DNA of 5,394 bases from an uncultured Alphaproteobacteria bacterium. GTDB lineage: Bacteria > Pseudomonadota > Alphaproteobacteria > Micropepsales > Micropepsaceae. Shown here piece by piece: positions 1 to 4,899 of the stretch (positions are counted from its first letter, which is position 1; each line of letters opens with the position of its first letter). Below the pieces are notes generated by a model, which was not told where the DNA came from, did not search any database, and saw only the letters and a list, made by a program, of their open reading frames with translations. Both the position numbers and the translations under genes were made by a program. The DNA is taken from positions 1-5,394 of the forward strand of contig CALDFO010000324.1 of NCBI GenBank assembly GCA_937942205.1. Reading direction: 5' to 3'.

Positions 1-9
1 TCCGTGAGC

Positions 10-1218
10 ATGTCCGAGAAAATCGTCATCATTGGTGCGGGCCAGGCGGCCGCCCAGGCCGTCCAGTCCCTGCGCGCCGAAGGCTTTGACGGTCCCATCA
101 CCGTGGTGGGCGACGAAGCCTATCCGCCCTATCAGCGCCCGCCGCTGTCCAAGGCGTACCTGCTGGGCACTTTCGAGCGCCCACGCCTGTTCCTGAAGGC
201 GGACGCGTATTATGCCGAGGCGGGCTGCGAACTTCTGCTCAATACCAGCGCCACCGCGATCCATCGCGCGGCGCGCAGCGTCGAACTGGCCGATGGCCGC
301 AGGCTGCCCTACGACAAGCTGCTGCTGGCCACCGGGGCGCGGGTGCGCCGCCTGACCTGCCCGGGCGCGGACCTGCCGGGCATCCATTACCTCAAGACCA
401 TCGCCGATGTGGACGGGCTGCAGGCGGTGTTCCAGCCGGGCAAGCGCATCGCCATCGTGGGCGGCGGCTATATCGGGCTGGAAGTGGCGGCGGTGGGTGC
501 CAAGCGCGGCCTGGATGTGACGGTGTTCGAGGCGATGGACCGGCTGATGGCGCGGGCCGTTTCGCCCGGCATTTCCGCCTTCTATCAGGCCGAGCATGAA
601 AAGGCGGGCGTGAAACTGAAATTGCGCACCGGCGTGGAAGCCTTTGGCGGCGACGGCAGGGTGGAATGGGTCCAGGCGGGCGGCCAAACCTATCCCGCCG
701 ATATCGTGCTGGTCGGCATCGGCGTGATCCCGTGTGACGAGCTGGCGCGCCAGGCGGGCCTGGCCTGCGAGGACGGCATCGTGGTGGACCGGAATGCCCG
801 CACCGGCGATCCGCATATCTGGTCGGCGGGCGATTGTACCCGCCATGTCGGGCGTGAGGGCCATGCCATCCGCCTGGAATGTGTGCAGAACGCCATCGAC
901 CAGGCCAAGCACGCGGCGCTGGCCATGACCGGCAAGCCCAAGACCTATTCCGAGGTGCCCTGGTTCTGGTCGGACCAGTATGACCTCAAGCTGCAGATCG
1001 CGGGCCTGGCCCAGCCCGGCGACACCCTGGTCCAGCGCGGCGATCCGGGGCAGCGCAAGTTCGCGGTCTTCCATCTGCGCGGCGGCAAGATGGCGGCGGT
1101 GGAAGCGGTGAATGCCGCGCCGGAATATCTGATCGGCAAGAAGCTGATCGCGGAGGGCAAGCCGGTGGACGCGGCGAAACTGGCCGATGTCTCCATTCCC
1201 ATGAAGACGCTGGGCTGA
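10..1218 (+). CDS. FAD-dependent NADH:ferredoxin reductase (rhodocoxin/putidaredoxin reductase type)
   Basis: Flavoprotein expected to move electrons from NADH through FAD to a [2Fe-2S] ferredoxin in the cytoplasm. The partner is very probably the ferredoxin encoded about 100 bp downstream. Numbered from the GTG at 4 (404 aa): the FAD Rossmann motif GAGQAA is at 11-16; the family motif PPYQRPPLSK is at 41-50; ATGAR is at 109-113; the NAD-binding motif GGGYIGLE is at 153-160, with an acidic residue (E176) ending the next strand, which favours NADH over NADPH; the second FAD motif WSAGDC is at 273-278; and the C-terminal signature PWFWSDQYDLKLQIAG is at 319-334. Length is normal for oxygenase-coupled reductases of about 400 aa. 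The start is not settled: the ATG at 10 gives MSEKIVIIGAGQ, which fits homologues best, but GTG at 4 is possible, the frame is open to the window edge, and any ribosome-binding site lies outside. The family call is firm; the physiological electron acceptor is inferred. Confidence 0.93.
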   Translation: MSEKIVIIGAGQAAAQAVQSLRAEGFDGPITVVGDEAYPPYQRPPLSKAYLLGTFERPRLFLKADAYYAEAGCELLLNTSATAIHRAARSVELADGRRLPYDKLLLATGARVRRLTCPGADLPGIHYLKTIADVDGLQAVFQPGKRIAIVGGGYIGLEVAAVGAKRGLDVTVFEAMDRLMARAVSPGISAFYQAEHEKAGVKLKLRTGVEAFGGDGRVEWVQAGGQTYPADIVLVGIGVIPCDELARQAGLACEDGIVVDRNARTGDPHIWSAGDCTRHVGREGHAIRLECVQNAIDQAKHAALAMTGKPKTYSEVPWFWSDQYDLKLQIAGLAQPGDTLVQRGDPGQRKFAVFHLRGGKMAAVEAVNAAPEYLIGKKLIAEGKPVDAAKLADVSIPMKTLG

Positions 1219-1223
1219 TGGTT

Positions 1224-1248
1224 TCATCCTTCGACAAGCTCAGGATGA
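1224..1248. repeat. Intergenic hairpin repeat, copy 1
   Basis: Begins 5 bp after the reductase stop codon. Arms CATCCT (1225-1230) and AGGATG (1242-1247) pair perfectly, with a further T-A pair outside, around the loop TCGACAAGCTC. It aligns over about 27 bp with the reverse complement of the element at 1279-1307. Short palindromes with a TTCGAC..GCTCA core recur between genes in many alphaproteobacterial genomes. No T-run follows on the + strand, so it is not a canonical intrinsic terminator. Confidence 0.7.
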
Positions 1249-1278
1249 GGTCTGTCCCGTGAGGCTCGTGCTCTCATT

Positions 1279-1307
1279 CCTCATGGTGAGCCCGTCGAAC
1301 CATGAGG
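1279..1307. repeat. Intergenic hairpin repeat, copy 2 (inverted)
   Basis: Perfect 9-bp arms CCTCATGGT (1279-1287) and ACCATGAGG (1299-1307) flank the loop GAGCCCGTCGA. Read on the - strand it matches copy 1 at 1224-1248. Two paired positions in the stem are swapped together (CC..GG in copy 1, GG..CC here), so the hairpin is kept despite sequence change. The right arm includes the GAGG that serves as the ribosome-binding site of the ferredoxin gene. Confidence 0.72.
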
Positions 1308-1308
1308 G
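1304..1308 (+). promoter_or_regulatory. Ribosome-binding site of the ferredoxin gene, inside a hairpin arm
   Basis: GAGGG ends 9 nt before the ATG at 1318, an acceptable Shine-Dalgarno spacing, and supports that start. Four of its five bases belong to the 3' arm of the perfect 9-bp hairpin at 1279-1307, so mRNA folding would hide it from the ribosome. Whether this matters depends on whether the gene is read through from the reductase or has its own promoter. Confidence 0.55.
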
Positions 1309-1317
1309 CCGCGCATA

Positions 1318-1647
1318 ATGGCGCAGAAATACCGCGTCACCTATATCGAGGCGGGCGGCAAGCCGCACACCATCGAGGTGGCGGAAGGCTGGTCGCTGAT
1401 GGAAGGCGCGGTCAAGCATCTAGTGCCCGGCATCGACGCCGATTGCGGCGGGGCCTGCGCCTGCGCCACCTGTCAGGTCTATGTCGCGCCGGACTGGGCG
1501 GACAAGCTGCCGCCCAAATCCGACATGGAAGAAACCATGCTGGATTTCGCGCCGGACGTGAAACCCACCAGCCGTCTGTCCTGCCAGATCCGCATGACGG
1601 CGGCGCTGGACGGCATCGTGCTGCATTTGCCCAAGAGCCAGCACTGA
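1318..1647 (+). CDS. [2Fe-2S] ferredoxin, adrenodoxin/putidaredoxin type
   Basis: Small cytoplasmic electron carrier of 109 aa. The cluster ligands fit the adrenodoxin pattern C-x5-C-x2-C-x36-C: C43, C49, C52 and C89, within [14 protein letters not shown] and the C-terminal RLSCQI. This is the vertebrate/bacterial oxygenase class rather than the plant type. C47 is an extra cysteine between the first two ligands. Length is normal for the family. The ATG at 1318 follows GAGGG at a spacing of 9 nt. It lies 99 bp downstream of, and in the same direction as, the FAD reductase, so the two very likely work as an NADH-reductase-ferredoxin pair. Relatives serve cytochrome P450s, Rieske oxygenases, or Fe-S cluster or haem metabolism (Isc-type Fdx); no terminal oxygenase and no isc genes are visible here, so the final acceptor is unknown. 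Confidence 0.93.
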   Translation: MAQKYRVTYIEAGGKPHTIEVAEGWSLMEGAVKHLVPGIDADCGGACACATCQVYVAPDWADKLPPKSDMEETMLDFAPDVKPTSRLSCQIRMTAALDGIVLHLPKSQH

Positions 1648-1671
1648 CCTGCCACAGTATGCTCAGGCCAG

Positions 1672-1708
1672 CCTCCCCTTCGTGCGCGTAGCGCACAGGA
1701 AGGGGAGG
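1672..1708. terminator. Strong hairpin after the ferredoxin gene (possible terminator or intergenic palindrome)
   Basis: Outer arms CCTCCCCTTC (1672-1681) and GAAGGGGAGG (1699-1708) and inner arms GTGCGC (1682-1687) and GCGCAC (1691-1696) form a 16-bp stem with a GTA loop and a 2-nt bulge (AG). It lies 24 bp past the ferredoxin stop in a convergent spacer. No T-run follows in either direction, so intrinsic termination is uncertain; it may instead be a dispersed palindromic repeat or protect the mRNA 3' end. Confidence 0.5.
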
Positions 1709-1728
1709 TGCCCGTAGCAACGCGCAGG

Positions 1729-1751
1729 CGCGGCGCATGGGATGCGCCGCG
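1729..1751. terminator. Second strong hairpin in the convergent spacer
   Basis: Perfect 10-bp arms CGCGGCGCAT (1729-1738) and ATGCGCCGCG (1742-1751) around a GGG loop, 28 bp beyond the divL stop on the - strand. It is well placed to end - strand transcription from the divL-like gene or + strand read-through from the ferredoxin gene, but it lacks a T-tract on either side, so its role as a terminator is inferred. Confidence 0.45.
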
Positions 1752-1779
1752 TCAAGCAAAGTTGCGAAGGGCGGAGGGG

Positions 1780-4278
1780 TTAAAGATACGCCGTTTTCCG
1801 ATCCGTGCTCATTTCCGGATGCGGTTCGTCGTCATGGATGCGGCGGGGCAGGTGGCAGCGCACCAGCGTGCCGTTCTGGCTTTCAATCTCCACCCAGCCG
1901 TCGTGCAGTTCCAGGAAGCGGTTGACCAGCGCCAGGCCCAGGCCCGCCCCGGCGCGGTTGCCCGCCTGGCTCTTGGCCGCGAAACGCTCGAACACGCTGG
2001 CCTTGACCTCGGCGGGAATGCCGGGGCCGTTATCCGACACCGCGATCTGCACATCCTCGCCCACGATCCGGGCCGACAGCAGGATCACCCCGCCGCGCGG
2101 GGTATATTTGAAGGCGTTGGACAACAGGTTGAACATGATCTGGCGCAGCCGCCGCGCATCGGCCAGGAAGCGGCCCGCATCGGGGGCGCAGTCCACCTCC
2201 AGCGTCAGCCCCACCTTGCCGGCCCATTCGCGGGCATGAGCGGCGACGTCGGTGACGATCTCGAACAGGTCGATGCGTTCCAGCTCCAGCCGCAGCGCGC
2301 CGGATTCCACCAGCGCCAGATCCAGAATGTCGTTGACCAGGCTCTTGAGCGTGTTGCCGCCCGCCACGATGGCCTGGACATATTCTTCCTGCTGCGGATT
2401 CAGGCTGCCGGGCGCGCCGCTGGCCAGGTGCTCGGAAAAGCCCAGTATGGTGTTCAGCGGGGTACGCAGTTCATAGCTGACATGCTTGATGAAGTCCGAC
2501 TTGAGCCGGTCGGCGGCTTCCAGCCCCTCATTGCGGTCGCGGAGGGCGTTCTCGATGCGGAAACGGTCGGTGACATCGGTGAAGGCCGCCAGCAGCGCCC
2601 CGTCGGGCAGGGGCGACAGGTTCAGCGACAGGATGCTGCGGTCCGACCGCTCCACCTCGCCCAGGTCGCGGGCGGCGGGAATGCCCGCAGCGATGGCCTG
2701 GATCAGCTGGTCCCAGATGGGCGAGGCGCCGAAGCTGTCCTCGCTCAACGCCGCGATGGTGCGCACATGCGGTTCGCCCGCCAGGTCGTCCGCGCCCATC
2801 TCCCAGATGCGGGCAAAGGCGGCATTGTGCAGCTTGAGCTTGCCGTCGGTGCCGAACACCGCCACGCCCTCGCTCAAGGTGTCCAGGGTGGCGGACTGCA
2901 CCTTCATCAGGGTGTTGTAGTCGCTTTCCAGGTTCAGCCGCGCGGTGACGTCCTCGTACAGCAGGGTCAGGCCGCCAAAGGGGTGCGGCTGGCTGGCGAC
3001 ACGGATGGTCTGGCCGCCCGGCAGGTGCCAGACATCCTCGCTGGGCTGCTCGCGCCGGCCGTCCTGGTAGAGCGCCAGCCGGGCGCGCTTCCAGGCGGGA
3101 TAGTCGCGCTGTTCGGGCAGGCGGCGATGGTCGCGCAGACGGTCCAGGATTTCGCTTTCGGCCGGATGCTTGTCCAGCCAGCTTTCCGGCAGGCCCCACA
3201 GCCTGGCGAAGGCGCGGTTGTAGAAACTCAGCTTCTGGTCCCGGCCGAAGATCGCCACCGCGGTGGCCAGGGTATCCAGCGTGGCGGCATGGGCGTCGGC
3301 ATGTTGCTGCAACCGCGCCTCGGCGGCGGTGATGTCGGTGACGTCCACCGCCGTGCCGATCACCCCGGCATCGCCCAGCGGGATTTCGGTGAAGGACAAA
3401 GCGCGGCGCTGGCCGCCCACCACGGAAAAGCGCTTGGCCTCCTGGGGCGCGTTCTCGGCCCGCGCCGCGGCGGCCAGGTCGCGCTCGCTTTTGTCCAGCG
3501 CCAGTTGCTCGCGCCGGGCGGTGTCCAGATCGGCGGCGCCCGCGCCCCGCAGGAAGGCATGGTTGGCCCAGCTCAGCGCCAGCGCCTTGTCGCGCAGCCA
3601 GACCGGGATCGGCAGCGCATCCAGGATGGCGCGATAGTCGGCGCCCTGTTCGGCGGCCACCGATTCCTCCAGCCACACCACCGCCATGCTGCCCACGGCG
3701 CGGCCCCGCGCCGTCAGCGCGCGGCCATGATGATCCTGCACCTTCAGGGCGAACCCCGCCCCGCGATCCGACAGCCCGTCCAGCGCGCCCGACAGGGCCA
3801 GCGCATCGGGCCCCTTGAGGCAGGACTGCAACAGCTCCTCGCCGCCGCCATAAGAGAAGGGGCCTTCGCCGCCCTTGCCCCAGACCACCAGCGCCTCGCG
3901 GCCCGCCCCCAGCAGGGCCTCGCGTTCGCCGATGGCGGCCTTGGATTTGGCGCCCATCAGGCGCAGCGAGCGCCGCAGCCGCCGCGCCGCCCGCTGTTCG
4001 GCCAGGGCCCACAGGCCCGCGGCGATGGCCAGCGCCACGCCGCCACAGGCCAGCGCCGACAGCACCACGATATTGCCGTTCTGGAATGTCAGCAGGTCGG
4101 GGGCGGCCTCGCCCACCGGCGCCAGGGCTGGCGTCAGGGCCGCCGCCAGGGCAGGCAGGGGCGTCAAGGCGCATGGCGCGGCCGCCAGCAGCAAACCCCG
4201 CCACCGCCGCCCGTGAACCCCTGGCTTCCCGTCCTGTCCCGAATTGGGACGCATCCGGCTGCCCCCGTTAACCCTCAC
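1780..4278 (-). CDS. divL: DivL-like membrane-anchored multi-PAS kinase homologue with tyrosine at the phospho-acceptor site
   Basis: An 832-aa protein. Residues 24-50 are basic then hydrophobic (signal-anchor-like), and 69-92 form a transmembrane segment followed by a basic stretch. Four PAS regions follow: a degenerate one (about 118-205), 213-320, 331-447 and 462-578. The last two are PAS_7-like and similar to each other (TLDTLATAVAIFGRDQ and TLDTLSEGVAVFGTDG, 131 residues apart). The DHp domain (about 587-665) reads HVSYELRTPLN, with Y602 (TAT, 2473-2475) where histidine kinases have the phosphorylated His. The ATP-binding domain is complete: N box NLLSNAFKY (717-725), G1 DNGPG (749-753), F box FERF (763-766), G2 GAGLGL (777-782). 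In Caulobacter, DivL has four PAS domains and Tyr550 in this place and links DivK to CckA-CtrA signalling; architecture, length and the alphaproteobacterial context support the same role here. GTG at 4278 is the longest start; ATG at 4252-4254 (824 aa), with GGGGG upstream, is an equally good choice. Another Tyr-type PAS kinase paralogue cannot be excluded. Confidence 0.85.
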   Translation of the reverse strand: MRVNGGSRMRPNSGQDGKPGVHGRRWRGLLLAAAPCALTPLPALAAALTPALAPVGEAAPDLLTFQNGNIVVLSALACGGVALAIAAGLWALAEQRAARRLRRSLRLMGAKSKAAIGEREALLGAGREALVVWGKGGEGPFSYGGGEELLQSCLKGPDALALSGALDGLSDRGAGFALKVQDHHGRALTARGRAVGSMAVVWLEESVAAEQGADYRAILDALPIPVWLRDKALALSWANHAFLRGAGAADLDTARREQLALDKSERDLAAAARAENAPQEAKRFSVVGGQRRALSFTEIPLGDAGVIGTAVDVTDITAAEARLQQHADAHAATLDTLATAVAIFGRDQKLSFYNRAFARLWGLPESWLDKHPAESEILDRLRDHRRLPEQRDYPAWKRARLALYQDGRREQPSEDVWHLPGGQTIRVASQPHPFGGLTLLYEDVTARLNLESDYNTLMKVQSATLDTLSEGVAVFGTDGKLKLHNAAFARIWEMGADDLAGEPHVRTIAALSEDSFGASPIWDQLIQAIAAGIPAARDLGEVERSDRSILSLNLSPLPDGALLAAFTDVTDRFRIENALRDRNEGLEAADRLKSDFIKHVSYELRTPLNTILGFSEHLASGAPGSLNPQQEEYVQAIVAGGNTLKSLVNDILDLALVESGALRLELERIDLFEIVTDVAAHAREWAGKVGLTLEVDCAPDAGRFLADARRLRQIMFNLLSNAFKYTPRGGVILLSARIVGEDVQIAVSDNGPGIPAEVKASVFERFAAKSQAGNRAGAGLGLALVNRFLELHDGWVEIESQNGTLVRCHLPRRIHDDEPHPEMSTDRKTAYL

Positions 4279-4288
4279 GCCTTGCGGC

Positions 4289-4445
4289 GAATCATTGTGG
4301 AATCAACAAGATAGCCGTGAGCCCCGAGTCCGACTAGGGCTTGTGGTTAATAATTTCCTAAAAACGAAATGCGGTTCACGCCGCCAGATTTTGCGGCCTG
4401 TGGATATTTCCGAGTCCGATCAAGGTATTAACGGCCGTTAACCAT
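4289..4445 (-). promoter_or_regulatory. Putative cell-cycle control region upstream of divL (GANTC cluster and TTAACC sites)
   Basis: The 179-bp region between the lipoprotein stop and the divL-like start is richer in A+T than its surroundings and has no gene. It holds four GANTC sites (4289-4293, 4300-4304, 4326-4330, 4412-4416), the target of the alphaproteobacterial CcrM methylase. A perfect 14-bp palindrome TTAACGGCCGTTAA (4428-4441) runs into CCAT, giving TTAACCAT, close to the CtrA half-site; its two TTAA blocks are 6 bp apart rather than the consensus 7. A further TTAACC lies on the - strand at 4345-4350, and another on the + strand at 4268-4273, near the start codon. No convincing -35/-10 pair was identified. 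Regulation by CtrA, CcrM or GcrA is inferred from motifs only. Confidence 0.45.
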
Positions 4446-4457
4446 TGGCGCGGCGCG

Positions 4458-4748
4458 TCAGCCGCCGGGCAGCACATTCCGCCAATAGCTGCGGGGCGGA
4501 TGGCCCCGTTCGGTCATGCAGCGGGCGAACAGCTGGTTATAGGCCCGGTTGCGGGCATAGCGGGTGGCCTCCTGTAGCCGCACATCGCTGTCCAGCGGCG
4601 CCTGGGCTTCCATGCGGCAGAACACGCCGTCGCGCTCATAGGCCGCGATGCCGCCCCGACCGACTCCGAAACCGTCCGGCCCGGTCCGCGCCAGGCTCTG
4701 GCAGGCGGCGAGGACGAGGAGCAGGGGCAAAAGGAAAAGGGCGCGCAT
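4458..4748 (-). CDS. Small predicted outer-membrane lipoprotein of unknown function
   Basis: A 96-aa protein with a clear lipoprotein signal: MRALFLLPLLLVLAAC, lipobox LAAC with the lipidated cysteine at C16. Residue +2 is Gln, not Asp, so outer-membrane sorting is expected. The mature part of about 81 residues is polar, with two cysteines (C44 in VFCRME and C77 in FARCMTERG) that could form a disulfide in the periplasm. The CMTERG segment resembles the CM-x-x-x-G ending seen in many small, uncharacterised proteobacterial lipoproteins. The frame is open further upstream to an ATG at 4833-4835, but only the ATG at 4746-4748 puts the signal peptide at the N-terminus; no good ribosome-binding site is seen before it. 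It sits alone between the ahcY terminator and the divL control region, so it probably has its own promoter. The family was not recognised and no function is claimed. Confidence 0.8.
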   Translation of the reverse strand: MRALFLLPLLLVLAACQSLARTGPDGFGVGRGGIAAYERDGVFCRMEAQAPLDSDVRLQEATRYARNRAYNQLFARCMTERGHPPRSYWRNVLPGG

Positions 4749-4791
4749 ACGATGTTCGTAGCGCGCCCCGTTTCCGTCGTCCAATCCGCTT

Positions 4792-4812
4792 TTAGTAGCG
4801 GTAGGTGTCCGG
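4792..4812 (-). pseudogene. Degenerate second copy of the ahcY C-terminal codons
   Basis: Read on the - strand this encodes PDTYRY-stop, identical to the last six residues and stop of the ahcY gene that ends at 4876. Sixteen of 21 bases match, and every difference is synonymous (ACC/ACT, TAC/TAT, CGC/CGG, TAC/TAT, TAA/TGA). The family usually ends PDHYRY, and both copies share the unusual Thr, which argues for a fairly recent common source. It lies beyond the ahcY terminator and is not part of any credible gene. It looks like a remnant of a 3'-end duplication or insertion. Confidence 0.5.
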
Positions 4813-4835
4813 GCCCCGGCGGCAGAGCCGCCCAT

Positions 4836-4899
4836 AAAAAGAGAAGCCGGACCTTCGTATTGCTCCCGTCTGGAATCAATACCGATAAGTGTCCGGCTT
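4836..4899 (-). terminator. Intrinsic terminator of ahcY, overlapping its last codons
   Basis: On the - strand, AAGCCGGAC (4891-4899), which lies inside the ahcY C-terminal codons, pairs with GTCCGGCTT (4844-4852). Inside this, GTATTG (4877-4882), spanning the stop codon, pairs with CAATAC (4857-4862). The second arm is followed by CTCTTTTTA, a fair T-tract (4836-4843). The first arm is therefore protein-coding. This should separate ahcY transcription from the lipoprotein and divL genes. Confidence 0.75.

Noticed and set aside
2528..4204. A 558-codon - strand frame overlapping the kinase gene in another phase
   Set aside because: Gly/Arg/Ala/Pro-rich translation without motifs; a shadow of the real frame caused by high GC.
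1708..4314. An 868-codon open frame on the + strand, antisense to the kinase gene
   Set aside because: It is low-complexity (rich in Gln, Arg, Gly and Ala), shows no recognisable domain, and lies opposite a gene with clear PAS, DHp and ATPase motifs. Long antisense frames are expected in GC-rich genes.
4749..4782. Promoter for the lipoprotein gene (TTGGAC, 18 bp, TACGAA on the - strand)
   Set aside because: The -10 match is weak and would start transcription practically at the ATG; not supportable from sequence alone.
4817..4831. Hairpin GGCGGC-AGA-GCCGCC as a terminator
   Set aside because: Perfect 6-bp stem, but no T-run follows on the - strand and an A-run follows on the + strand. The adjacent ahcY hairpin with T-tract explains termination better.
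4749..4835. N-terminal extension of the lipoprotein to the ATG at 4833-4835
   Set aside because: It would put about 29 polar residues before the signal peptide and overlaps the duplicated ahcY tail; the lipobox is correctly placed only from 4748.
4514..4879. A 121-codon - strand frame spanning the ahcY terminator and the lipoprotein
   Set aside because: It runs through the terminator hairpin and overlaps the lipoprotein in another phase. The lipoprotein frame has a proper signal peptide and lipobox; this one has no motif.
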